Shown here: positions 46,337-54,959 of the stretch, piece by piece
Layout of the letters: every line of letters begins with the position of its first letter
Position numbering within the stretch: the first letter of the stretch is position 1
Assembly (NCBI GenBank): GCA_029263455.1
Contig: JAJCXM010000019.1
Coordinates: 124,001-188,000 of the forward strand
Reading direction: 5' to 3'
Source of the DNA: Holophagae bacterium
Lineage (GTDB): Bacteria; Acidobacteriota; Holophagae; Acanthopleuribacterales; Acanthopleuribacteraceae
Length of the DNA stretch: 64,000 nucleotides
Notes under the pieces: generated by a model
What the model was told of the DNA's origin: nothing
Seen by the model: only the letters and a program-made list of their open reading frames with translations
The model's database searches: none
Position numbers and translations under genes: made by a program

Positions 46337-46474
46337 AATTGTCACCCTTTTCTCTCGATGGTTGATGTGCCTAGTCGCAGCATAGTCTAACTACACCTAT
46401 CCAGCAAGCAAGCGATCTCGGTAATCTCTCCGTGTTTCCATGAAGCCTCAGGTCTCATTTTTTGACTCAAAGCC

Positions 46475-46747
46475 ATGCTGGAACCTCACGATTTCGTCGA
46501 GGAAACCGCCCCTTTAATTGATGTGCAACTCGATGATTCGAGCCTAAGGCGAGCAATTAGAGACATTTTGGCATGTGGATATTGTATCCCCACACTGACG
46601 CCACGGTACCGACTTGCTATTCCTATCTATAACAACGGTCTACTCGCTTTCGTGCGCACAAAGAATTCTGAAGTGATCGCAAAATATCGTCGCGCCGAGG
46701 TGAAACTCAGACAAGTGGTACCCGATCGTCGATTGGCGCAAGACTGA
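46475..46747 (+). CDS. Small protein of unknown function
   Basis: The 90-residue protein opens with an acidic segment (EPHDFVEETAPLIDVQLDD) and ends basic (KYRRAEVKLRQVVPDRR). No signal peptide, membrane helix or known motif is seen. It occupies the gap between the divergent giant gene and the MscS gene, and it stops seven bases before the convergent MscS gene. No good ribosome site precedes the ATG. Its even composition and its fit in the gap argue for a real gene, but it could be spurious. Confidence 0.5.
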   Translation: MLEPHDFVEETAPLIDVQLDDSSLRRAIRDILACGYCIPTLTPRYRLAIPIYNNGLLAFVRTKNSEVIAKYRRAEVKLRQVVPDRRLAQD

Positions 46748-46753
46748 CGCCTG

Positions 46754-47701
46754 TTATTGGCTGCCAGGGTTGCCGGAACCAGGTGCTGGCGCTCGCGCGT
46801 TTTCCTTGCCTTCCAAGTGATTGAGGTAGTAGCGAACCGTCGGATAGGCGAAATCTATGTCGTCATGTTTGGCGAATTCTTTGAGAATATCTTCCCAAAT
46901 CTCCTGACCTGTACTACGGCGCCGGCGGGGGTCACAGAGATATCGTATTGTCAACATCACACCCGAATCTTTGACCTCAGTCCAGACAATGGGTGTGAGC
47001 TTATTGTAGAAAATCATCAATTGCTGAGCAGAGCGACGTAATTCTTCTTGGGCCATCGTAGAAAAGTGCTGGGTACGATCATCGACGATGGTTTGCAGGA
47101 TTGATTTTGCTTTCTCCCAGTCACTCTCAAAAGTCACCAACACACCCAATTCATTCCAAATATGCTTGAAGCCGCGGTGATAATTGGCAAGCGTTCGCTT
47201 GAATATCAAACCGTTAGGAATCTGAACCACGCGACCGGTTGATTGGTCCGCATTCACCCATTTCCCCACTTCCATCATGCTAAACATGAAAATACGCAGG
47301 TCAATCACGTCGCCGGTATGATCTGCTATCTCAATCCGATCACCGACATCAAACGGCCGACGCCAAAGAATGAAGAGCCAACCAGCAAAATTAACCACTA
47401 AGTCCTGCAAGGCGATTGTCAGTCCAGCGGCCAGCAATCCGGCAAAAGTCGCAACCGATTGCAGGCCTTCAAGCCAAATCCTGCCCACCAAAAAAATGGC
47501 TAAGAAAGTTGAACTATAGGTGAGGGCCTTGCGCCACCGATAGCGTTTCGTGATGCTTTCAGTTTGTCTGAGAACCGTTCTGAGAATGATGTATCGCGCG
47601 CCATAGAGAACAACCAAAACGGCAACGGATGTCGTTAAGTTATGAACGGCCGAGTCAGAGAAACCCACGTTTTCACTTAGCCACTGCTTAAAAATCAGCA
47701 T
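46754..47701 (-). CDS. Mechanosensitive channel of the MscS family
   Basis: The 315-residue protein has three N-terminal helices (about 25-45, 65-85 and 90-115). The pore-lining TM3 and the conserved first beta-domain element follow: 'LLAAGLTIALQDLVVNFAGWLFILWRRPFDVGDRIEI', 'GDVIDLRIFMFSMME' and 'QIPNG', the MscS signature. The C-terminal alpha/beta vestibule runs to ~300. It should open under membrane tension and release solutes on osmotic downshock. The start has AGGG four bases upstream. It is divergent from the propeller-type sensor (147-base gap in which no clear promoter was found). Confidence 0.93.
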   Translation of the reverse strand: MLIFKQWLSENVGFSDSAVHNLTTSVAVLVVLYGARYIILRTVLRQTESITKRYRWRKALTYSSTFLAIFLVGRIWLEGLQSVATFAGLLAAGLTIALQDLVVNFAGWLFILWRRPFDVGDRIEIADHTGDVIDLRIFMFSMMEVGKWVNADQSTGRVVQIPNGLIFKRTLANYHRGFKHIWNELGVLVTFESDWEKAKSILQTIVDDRTQHFSTMAQEELRRSAQQLMIFYNKLTPIVWTEVKDSGVMLTIRYLCDPRRRRSTGQEIWEDILKEFAKHDDIDFAYPTVRYYLNHLEGKENARAPAPGSGNPGSQ

Positions 47702-47848
47702 GATTCCCTGGCCCTTTCGAGTCCAATCACTTGTGTGACTACCATTCCTGACAAAAACCGCTCAATGATGTTGAGACACAACCCTTTAGAACCGCAATTC
47801 ATCTCGCTATCTTAGCAAATTGACGTCGATAGAAGACTTAACCCTTCA

Positions 47849-50800
47849 ATGGTTTGCTTATTTAATTTCAGCATTTGCGTTCACATGCCGATGAATGACA
47901 TGCATATGTTAAACAAACTCGATTACATAATCTATCGAATCGTTATTCCGTCTTTTGTGATCATATTTAACGGTTCAAGCGAGCGTGTTAATTTCACGCA
48001 CCATAACACGTCGTCTGGATTTCCCTCGCAAAGAGTCTGGTCCATCATGCAGGATCCGCTTGGTTATATGTACTTTGGAACCGAGGACGGTTTGGTCATA
48101 TACGATGGTGTTGGCTATCAGATTTTTCACGAACGGGACGGTCTACCAGGGACCCCCGTCCTTGCTATTCAATCTGTAAACGAAAAAGTTTGGGTCGCTA
48201 CGCCCAGAGGCCTTGGGATATTTGACGGGACATCGTTTCAGCCTATCGAAGGCTGGGGTAACGGATTTTTTCGCTGCTTAGCAACTGGCGCTGCGGGTCA
48301 AGTTGCAGCGGGGTCGGCTAACGGATTGTGGATCTGGAATCAAAATGACGCAAAGGCGCTACTTCCGGAATCTGATATTCGCGAGCTACTCTTTGACGGC
48401 AATGATTTATTCATTGGTACCGCCAACGGCGACGTCTTCAAGCTAGACGCCCGACATCGTTTGAAACTCATTGGCACAACCGGCCACGTTGTGCGAGGGT
48501 TAACGCGTGTAGGTGGGACCTTGTACATTTCATCAAACGCTGGACTCTTCCAATGGTCAGAAAGCAGAGATTGGGACCAGGTTTCAGGGCTACCAGATTA
48601 TCCGTTCTCATCCATTACCCACAATCAGGCAGGCGAACTTTGGATCGGAACTTGGGGCGTCGGTCTCATTTGTTTTAAACCCGAATCCGGTCACTATGAT
48701 TTTTATGATACGAATCATGGGATCCCAACACCCTTTATCACCGATATCATGACCGACTATGAGGACAGTCTTTGGATTTGCACTCGAGACGGGGGTATTG
48801 CCAAATTATCCCAACCCGAATTCGAGTTTTACGATCTATCTCATCTCGGTGCCGGAACGCATATTGTCAACGATCACAAAAATCGACTTTGGTTTGCCGG
48901 TCCGCAACTCGGTTTGGCTCGCCTCAATGCACCCACAAATGAGGTGCAGAAGATGCTTTCGTTCAAAAAGCCAGATCTCATCTTCTTTATGCTGGCCGAT
49001 CACAAAGAACGTATTTTCCTACTTAAACAAGACGGCGTATTCGTCTATCAAGGAAACGAGCTTGAAGCCGTTCCAACTGTCATGAAAGATGGTGTCTTTC
49101 GTTGGGCCGCCATGGATTCTGAAAACGACATTTGGTTTGGCGGATCAAGCGGTCTAGGCCGCCTCACGCCCGCTGGCGCTATTGAGGACATGAACCCCGA
49201 CCCCAGCATTAAGTCACATTTTCGGGATGGTGCTCGCCTAAGCCAAGACGCCATGATTTTCACGACAAAAGAACAAATCTGGATTTATGACAACCGCGTG
49301 TTTAAGGCATATCCATTTCCAAGCGGATTCACAGGCGAACCGGCCTCATTAGCCACCGACAAAGAGGGAACCCTCGCTATCGCCACCGACCGCGGCTTGC
49401 TTATTCGAACAACCGATGAGCACTGGCATTCTTACCTTGAAGGTGAACCCGTCACGGCACTGCTTTTTGATGAACAACGGTTGTTTGCGGCCACCAGACA
49501 AAACGTGATCAGTATCCAAAATGGGCATGTTCAAAACTTATATGGCCTTGCACATGCGATTAGTCATATCCAGCAGATCATTAAAGACCAGTCAGGCCAG
49601 TACTGGTTCATTGCCCATAATATGGTCATATCCTTTAGTAACGGTACCTGGAGTGAAATGGCCATCACGGACCACGACTCTGTGCCAGGAATCCTTGCAG
49701 CTGTCTTAGACAACAATGGACAACCTTGGTTTTCAACGACGAAAGGCATTGTTGCTTACGACGCCGCACGAAAACGGCCGCACACACCCGCGCCACGGAT
49801 CGCCGTAACCATTAACCCAGGTGATCACCGTATTGCCGACGGACAAACTTTATACCTACCAGCAAACCACCATCCATTGAACCTCTCCGTTCGCGCACTT
49901 AGTTATATCAATGAAGATCTCAATTCGTTTCTTGTCGACATATCAGGTCCGGCACCTTCTCGTGAATTCTTCACCGCCAATGAAAAACAATTGGCTCCAC
50001 TACCTGCGGGAAAATCTGTCATTAAGATTTGGGCCATCAATGCGGCAGGAATACAAAGCAGCAATCCCATTACTACTCACGTAAACGTCGCACCTGCCTA
50101 CTGGAATACGCTCACTTTTCGATGGTTGGTACCACTCGCACTGGCGCTGGTCATTTGGCTATTTACCGTGTTATTTAGCCGTTACCGCACGAGGCGCCTC
50201 TCAACCTGGAATAGGCAGCTGGAACGAGAGTTGGCGATCAAGTCGGCATCTTTGGTTGAAGCAAAAAACTTAGAAACAGCCAATGCTTTGATGGTCACCC
50301 TTAGTCACGAAATTACACAACCATTGGCTGCCATCCAAGGATCATTGGACCTGCTCAAATTGGACGAAGCCCATATTGCAGCCGCTAGTACAAACATTCA
50401 GTCGGCCTTGAATTCCATCATGAACATCCTCAGGCGACTCAGACACATTGACCAAGTTCGTTTTGCCGATTATACCCCTGGCGTTAAGATGGTTGCATTA
50501 GGGCCTGATGATTCCCATCAAGTAAGCCGCAAGAATCGCAGTGTCCTATTTGTTGATGATGATCCGATGTTGTTGGAGATTTGGACCACCTATTTTCAAG
50601 AGTTAGGCTATCTAACATTGCACGCAAATAGTGGTGATCAAGGATTTGAAATATTCGAATATGAACGTTCTCATCTTGGTATGATTATTTCTGACAATAA
50701 AATGCCCGGCTTGAGTGGCTTCGAATTCTATAAAAAGGTTAGGGCCATTGACGCTGACATCCCATTTTACATCTTTACTGGTTACGACTGCGGCGACGAT

Positions 50801-50905
50801 TTGAGTCAAGAACTTCGGGCATCTCTGAGCGGAATCATTCGTAAACCGATTCGATTGCGAGAACTGCAAGCAGTCATCGAGAGCCACCTAACTGTGCCGA
50901 ATTGA
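47849..50905 (+). CDS. Propeller-type membrane sensor with DHp and receiver domains but no visible ATPase domain
   Basis: The order is an N-terminal export or anchor segment, two-component-regulator propeller repeats (~50-640: 'GLPGTPVLAI', 'GELWIGTWGVGLI', 'DSLWICTRDGGIAKL'), a Y_Y_Y-like Ig domain (~655-735), one transmembrane helix (~755-775), a coiled region, a HisKA/DHp helix with LSHEITQPLAA (His near 822), then a receiver domain (~897-1015, Asp near 948 in SDNKMPG, Lys in IIRKPI). Between DHp and receiver only ~65 residues remain, with no N, G1 or G2 box, so the catalytic ATPase domain is missing. Propeller hybrid kinases usually carry it. Several Met codons (47849-47906) compete as start and none has a good ribosome site. 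The phosphodiesterase gene follows after 60 bases. Confidence 0.88.
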   Translation: MVCLFNFSICVHMPMNDMHMLNKLDYIIYRIVIPSFVIIFNGSSERVNFTHHNTSSGFPSQRVWSIMQDPLGYMYFGTEDGLVIYDGVGYQIFHERDGLPGTPVLAIQSVNEKVWVATPRGLGIFDGTSFQPIEGWGNGFFRCLATGAAGQVAAGSANGLWIWNQNDAKALLPESDIRELLFDGNDLFIGTANGDVFKLDARHRLKLIGTTGHVVRGLTRVGGTLYISSNAGLFQWSESRDWDQVSGLPDYPFSSITHNQAGELWIGTWGVGLICFKPESGHYDFYDTNHGIPTPFITDIMTDYEDSLWICTRDGGIAKLSQPEFEFYDLSHLGAGTHIVNDHKNRLWFAGPQLGLARLNAPTNEVQKMLSFKKPDLIFFMLADHKERIFLLKQDGVFVYQGNELEAVPTVMKDGVFRWAAMDSENDIWFGGSSGLGRLTPAGAIEDMNPDPSIKSHFRDGARLSQDAMIFTTKEQIWIYDNRVFKAYPFPSGFTGEPASLATDKEGTLAIATDRGLLIRTTDEHWHSYLEGEPVTALLFDEQRLFAATRQNVISIQNGHVQNLYGLAHAISHIQQIIKDQSGQYWFIAHNMVISFSNGTWSEMAITDHDSVPGILAAVLDNNGQPWFSTTKGIVAYDAARKRPHTPAPRIAVTINPGDHRIADGQTLYLPANHHPLNLSVRALSYINEDLNSFLVDISGPAPSREFFTANEKQLAPLPAGKSVIKIWAINAAGIQSSNPITTHVNVAPAYWNTLTFRWLVPLALALVIWLFTVLFSRYRTRRLSTWNRQLERELAIKSASLVEAKNLETANALMVTLSHEITQPLAAIQGSLDLLKLDEAHIAAASTNIQSALNSIMNILRRLRHIDQVRFADYTPGVKMVALGPDDSHQVSRKNRSVLFVDDDPMLLEIWTTYFQELGYLTLHANSGDQGFEIFEYERSHLGMIISDNKMPGLSGFEFYKKVRAIDADIPFYIFTGYDCGDDLSQELRASLSGIIRKPIRLRELQAVIESHLTVPN

Positions 50906-50965
50906 ATTTAAGACAAGTTAAACCGATAATAAGTACAAAGTTACTGTGTCTATGACGGAAATCCA

Positions 50966-53044
50966 ATGAAACCGACCGGACTTCATGACGAGATGACATT
51001 GATCGTGATGCAAAACGATTTCATCTCAAAAATGATCGCAGCCCAGTTGCGACGCCATAGTTATCCGAGTTGCGCGGCCATCGATTTTGAGCAGGCTGCC
51101 GTCACCCTAAAACAGGAACATATTGATTTGGTGTTACTGGACGGAGACCTTATTGGTACCAACGGCTTTGAAGCGCTGAAGCGATTACGTAAACAATGGA
51201 CTCAATCAGAGTTACCCATCATTATCATGACGCCGATAAACCAAAAAGATCAAATTGCAAAAGCACTGACGCTTGGCGCAAACGATTTCATTACGAAGCC
51301 CATTGACCTCAATATCGCCATCGCCCGTATTGAGATTCAAATGGAGCTCAAAAGAGCCACTGGGGCTTTGAGAGTCAGCGAGGAACGTTACTCATTAGCT
51401 ATTGAAGGGGCCTCTGACGGAATATGGGATTGGGACTTCATAAAGGACCGTGTCTTTTACGCGCCGCGCTGGAAAGCCATGTTGGGCTACAAGGAAAATG
51501 AAATCGGCGAGAGTATCGATGACTGGTTTACACGTGTACACCCGGACGATCGGCAAAGAGTCAATCGCGCCATCAACGACTACTTGACAAGGAAGACCTC
51601 ACAATTCGCTGCTGAGTACCGAATCATGCATAAGGACACGCGCTATATTTGGTGTTTGGCGAGAGCCACCGCCCGTTTTGGTGCCGACGGCAGCCCTCAC
51701 CGTATGGTTGGTTCTCAAACCGACATCACACGTCGAGGGATTCACGACGATTTGACCGGCCTTCCTCGGCGCGAAATATTTTTAGAGAGAATTGCCAATG
51801 CCATCTCACGAGTCCGCGAGCCTGACCGGCCTTTTTTCGCGGTTTTAGAGATAGACCTACGCCGATTTCAGGAATTGCGCACATCATTTGGCGAATTGCT
51901 GGCTGACCAACTGCTTTTGGCGTTTGTGGAACGCGTCACCAAGTTACTTACACCACGGGAAACTATGGCCCGTCTAGATGGCTCACATTTCATCATCCTG
52001 CAGGATGACCTACACGAAACCAGTGAAGCTGAAGAACTTGCTAATCGCGTAATCAAGTCGCTACATGAACCGTTTGAGATCGCGAAGCAACAGGTTGTTG
52101 TGCGAGTTCGGATCGGCGTTGCCATCGCGGAACCGCCCCTCTTACTTCCTGAGGATGTCTTGCAAAACGCTCACGCCGCGCTCATCAATGCAACTCGAAA
52201 CGACCGTCGCATCGATCTCTTCAATCCAGACATGCGTGAAACCGTTGTCGAACGCGTTGAGCTGGAGATGGAACTTCGTCATGCACTTGACCGCAACGAG
52301 TTCCACCTAGTTTTTCAACCAAAATTCAACACACAAAGCAAGTTGATCACTGGCGCTGAGGTATTGTTACGATGGGACCACCCACAATACGGGAGTGTTT
52401 CTCCGGCACGATTTATCCCAGTTGCTGAAGCCTGCGGTGAAATATCTAATATTGGCGTATGGGTTCTAAGGCGCGCTTGTGAGACCGCCGTTGCATGGCG
52501 AGATGAGGGCCTTCCAGAGATTCGAATTGCCGTCAATCTCTCCGCGCAACAGGTTAAAGAACACGGCCTTGTAGGTCGTATTCGTAAAGTATTTGACGAA
52601 ACAGGTTTTGATCCGAAAAATCTTGACGTGGAACTCACCGAATCAATGTTGCTTGAGAATCACCAGCTAACCCAGAGCATTCTCCGTGAAATTGCCGATC
52701 TCGGTTGTGGCATCCATATCGACGACTTCGGTACCGGTTACTCGTCCCTGAGCTATTTGGCCTATTTCCCTATCGACGCTATAAAGATAGATCGTTCCTT
52801 CGTCACGGGAATTGAAAGTCACAACGAAAAACGCACCATCGTGGATGCCATTATCGCCATGGCTCGACATATGGGGCGAAAGGTGATTGCAGAAGGCGTA
52901 GAAACCCAAGAACAGTTCGATATCCTAAGCGAGATGAAATGCGACGAAATCCAAGGGTTCTTGTTGGGGCGCCCCATGCTCGGCACTGATTTCAGTAAGT
53001 TATTAGCAGACCTGCCGGCCAACCACAATGCGACCCTGCATTAA
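50966..53044 (+). CDS. REC-PAS-GGDEF-EAL regulator, probable cyclic-di-GMP phosphodiesterase
   Basis: The order is a receiver (10-125, acceptor Asp in LVLLDGD near 59, Lys in ITKPID), a PAS fold (138-255, 'DGIWDWDF', 'VHPDDR'), a GGDEF-like domain (256-415) and EAL (430-680). In the GGDEF the active-site loop reads RLDGSHF, so cyclase activity is unlikely. The EAL keeps its catalytic set: E-V-L-L, NLS, ELTES, DDFGTGYSS, IKIDRSF and AEGVET. It therefore probably hydrolyses cyclic-di-GMP under control of phosphorylation and a PAS ligand. A weak GGA lies eight to nine bases before ATG 50966. Its location after the sensor suggests a phosphorelay to cyclic-di-GMP output. Confidence 0.93.
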   Translation: MKPTGLHDEMTLIVMQNDFISKMIAAQLRRHSYPSCAAIDFEQAAVTLKQEHIDLVLLDGDLIGTNGFEALKRLRKQWTQSELPIIIMTPINQKDQIAKALTLGANDFITKPIDLNIAIARIEIQMELKRATGALRVSEERYSLAIEGASDGIWDWDFIKDRVFYAPRWKAMLGYKENEIGESIDDWFTRVHPDDRQRVNRAINDYLTRKTSQFAAEYRIMHKDTRYIWCLARATARFGADGSPHRMVGSQTDITRRGIHDDLTGLPRREIFLERIANAISRVREPDRPFFAVLEIDLRRFQELRTSFGELLADQLLLAFVERVTKLLTPRETMARLDGSHFIILQDDLHETSEAEELANRVIKSLHEPFEIAKQQVVVRVRIGVAIAEPPLLLPEDVLQNAHAALINATRNDRRIDLFNPDMRETVVERVELEMELRHALDRNEFHLVFQPKFNTQSKLITGAEVLLRWDHPQYGSVSPARFIPVAEACGEISNIGVWVLRRACETAVAWRDEGLPEIRIAVNLSAQQVKEHGLVGRIRKVFDETGFDPKNLDVELTESMLLENHQLTQSILREIADLGCGIHIDDFGTGYSSLSYLAYFPIDAIKIDRSFVTGIESHNEKRTIVDAIIAMARHMGRKVIAEGVETQEQFDILSEMKCDEIQGFLLGRPMLGTDFSKLLADLPANHNATLH

Positions 53045-53128
53045 GAAACCGGTGCGGTCACAAACTCGGCTGGCTTCACTTAAGCCACGCAGGGTAGAAT
53101 GACGCAAATCTGACAGCGCGAGTAAAGC

Positions 53129-54076
53129 TTGAACCTGACATTTCCACCCAAGGGTTTCCAATTTTCCGAAAACGACACCTATACCTTTATGGAAGAACTC
53201 GGCAAAGGTGCCCACGGCAACGTATTCAAAATAAGGAATCGTGCCGGACGTTATTACGCTTGCAAGGTCTTCGACCCTAAAGTCCTTGACGATGAAGGTC
53301 AGTACCGCAAATTCTTACAAGAAACCCAAATCGGCATTAATATTTATCATGAGCATCTTGTTTCATTTCATAAGAGTGTGCTCATTAGGGAATCGGCTGA
53401 TGCAGATGCCACAAGGTACCCGGCCATATTAATGGATTACATCAACGGACATGACCTTGCGACCTTCAAGAAGATGTATGAATTTCGATTCGAAAAGCCA
53501 TTTCCGCGGAATTTTGCCGCTCTCATCTTAGCCAAAGCCTGCTCAGGCTTAGAGGTTCTTCATCGACTCAATATCCAGCACGGAGACATAAAGCCAGGCA
53601 ACATACTGATCAGCGAAACCGGCTATCCAAAATTAACCGACTACGGTATTGCCACTTTTATAGGTGACACAAGCATGACGGCCGAATTATCGGGCACGCT
53701 ACGTTATTTAGCCCCTGAGCAAATTGTAAGTGTGAAAGATGGAAACGTGAAAGTGGACCTCAGAGCGGATATTTATGCCATTGGTATCGTAGCCCTGGAG
53801 TTAACCGCAGGTCTTCCTGGCCAAATGTACAGTCATCCAGGCCAGGTCCTGGATTTCATCGTAAACCACAACGAAGCCTTGCTGAACCACGTCGAAAAAA
53901 GCGAACTCGCTTCAGACCTCAAGTTTGTGATTCGATCCTGTCTTGATAGTCGAGTCAAGCGACGTCCCAGCAAGGTTAGAGAGTTACAAAATGTTTTGTT
54001 TCACACGATTTACGGCTCCCATAAAGGCCTGACGTTGGAAGACATCGGCGATGAAATGAAACGACTGGTTCCTTAA
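53129..54076 (+). CDS. Soluble Ser/Thr protein kinase
   Basis: The 315-residue protein is little more than a kinase domain: Gly loop GKGAHG, Lys in ACKVF, catalytic HGDIKPGN (the usual Arg of HRD is Gly, a non-RD type), DYG in place of DFG, and 'GTLRYLAPEQ'. The essential Lys, Asp, Asn and Asp are all present, so it can be active. No transmembrane helix is seen. It starts at TTG 53129; the next Met would cut into the first kinase strand. Non-RD kinases do not need activation-loop phosphorylation in general. The J-domain gene follows after five bases, so the two are co-expressed. Confidence 0.88.
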   Translation: MNLTFPPKGFQFSENDTYTFMEELGKGAHGNVFKIRNRAGRYYACKVFDPKVLDDEGQYRKFLQETQIGINIYHEHLVSFHKSVLIRESADADATRYPAILMDYINGHDLATFKKMYEFRFEKPFPRNFAALILAKACSGLEVLHRLNIQHGDIKPGNILISETGYPKLTDYGIATFIGDTSMTAELSGTLRYLAPEQIVSVKDGNVKVDLRADIYAIGIVALELTAGLPGQMYSHPGQVLDFIVNHNEALLNHVEKSELASDLKFVIRSCLDSRVKRRPSKVRELQNVLFHTIYGSHKGLTLEDIGDEMKRLVP

Positions 54077-54081
54077 GCACC

Positions 54082-54519
54082 ATGCGATGGTTAAACACAC
54101 TCAGTAGGATTTATCACGCGACGCCAAAATGGCTTCGATGGACCTACCTCGTCATGGTGATTTTGTACGTCGTTTCACCGATTGACGGAGCGCCAGACTT
54201 CATTCCCAGGATTGGGCGACTAGACGACTTAGCCGTTATTTGGCTTGCCTGGACCTTACTTAGTCGCGCACCCGTGATGTCAGATTTTTTCGAGTCTGTC
54301 AGCAAAAAAGGTCAGGTACCAACGCAATCGGCTCACCAGACATTGGGACTGAACCCGGGCGCAACACCAACCGAAATCAAACGAGCCTACCGAAAACTCA
54401 TTCGTACCTACCATCCCGACAAATTCGTTCACATGGGTCCAGACTACGAAAAGGCGGCCAGTGAAAAGACGCAGCTCATTGTGGAGGCGTATCGTCAGTT
54501 ACAGGCTGCAACGGGTTAG
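54082..54519 (+). CDS. DUF1232/YkvA-like membrane protein with C-terminal J-domain
   Basis: The 145-residue protein begins with a DUF1232-type segment: two hydrophobic stretches around 'YVVSPIDGAPDFIPRIGRLDD' (the family's SPIDxxPDFIPxxGxxDD). The last ~65 residues are a J-domain, with 'LGLNPGATPTEIKRAYRKLIRTYHPDKF' including the HPD tripeptide that stimulates DnaK. The fusion places a chaperone-recruiting domain on the membrane. It is five bases after the kinase gene and overlaps the convergent membrane protein gene by 44 bases. Its partner is probably cellular DnaK. Confidence 0.88.
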   Translation: MRWLNTLSRIYHATPKWLRWTYLVMVILYVVSPIDGAPDFIPRIGRLDDLAVIWLAWTLLSRAPVMSDFFESVSKKGQVPTQSAHQTLGLNPGATPTEIKRAYRKLIRTYHPDKFVHMGPDYEKAASEKTQLIVEAYRQLQAATG

Positions 54520-54949
54520 GCTTTTTGCCTTTCAACAGGAACGCGAGTGTAAATGCGATCCAGATAAGGGTAAACATGACAAGCGGCGGAATGGTGAGAT
54601 AGCGCGCGGAAACGGCAACAAGACACATGGACATGAAAAGGTTGAGCACCGCAAGATTGCTCATCAATTCCCAAAGGTGCCCACCATGTTTAGCTAAGAG
54701 ATAGTTTTGTAAGCCGGTAAATCCTGTAAATAGAAACAAGGTCCAGCTAAAGCCTTTCATCATTTCAAAGAGCGTGCGATCAAAGCCCACATGAAAAACG
54801 TATTCGGTGTAGAGTTCCCAGAATATGCCACCTTCGGTGCCAACAAACAACGGCCTCACGTCTGAAAAATGGCCCACTAAATGCAAGACCGATCCAACAA
54901 CTAAAAGTAAACTTCCTGTTTTGAAGGCTATCAGCCCTTTGTTATGCAC
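54476..54949 (-). CDS. Small integral membrane protein of unknown function
   Basis: The 157-residue protein has four hydrophobic helices (about 8-28, 68-80, 92-112 and 118-140) and a polar, Pro-rich C-terminal tail. It starts at GTG 54949 with AAGGG about six bases upstream. I do not recognise a family; its shape resembles small four-helix membrane proteins of the DoxX or DUF type, but I see no diagnostic motif. It lies ten bases from the end of the gamma-glutamyltransferase gene on the same strand, so it may be the last gene of that unit. Its 3' end overlaps the J-domain gene. Confidence 0.75.
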   Translation of the reverse strand: MHNKGLIAFKTGSLLLVVGSVLHLVGHFSDVRPLFVGTEGGIFWELYTEYVFHVGFDRTLFEMMKGFSWTLFLFTGFTGLQNYLLAKHGGHLWELMSNLAVLNLFMSMCLVAVSARYLTIPPLVMFTLIWIAFTLAFLLKGKKPNPLQPVTDDTPPQ

Positions 54950-54959
54950 ATTACACCCT

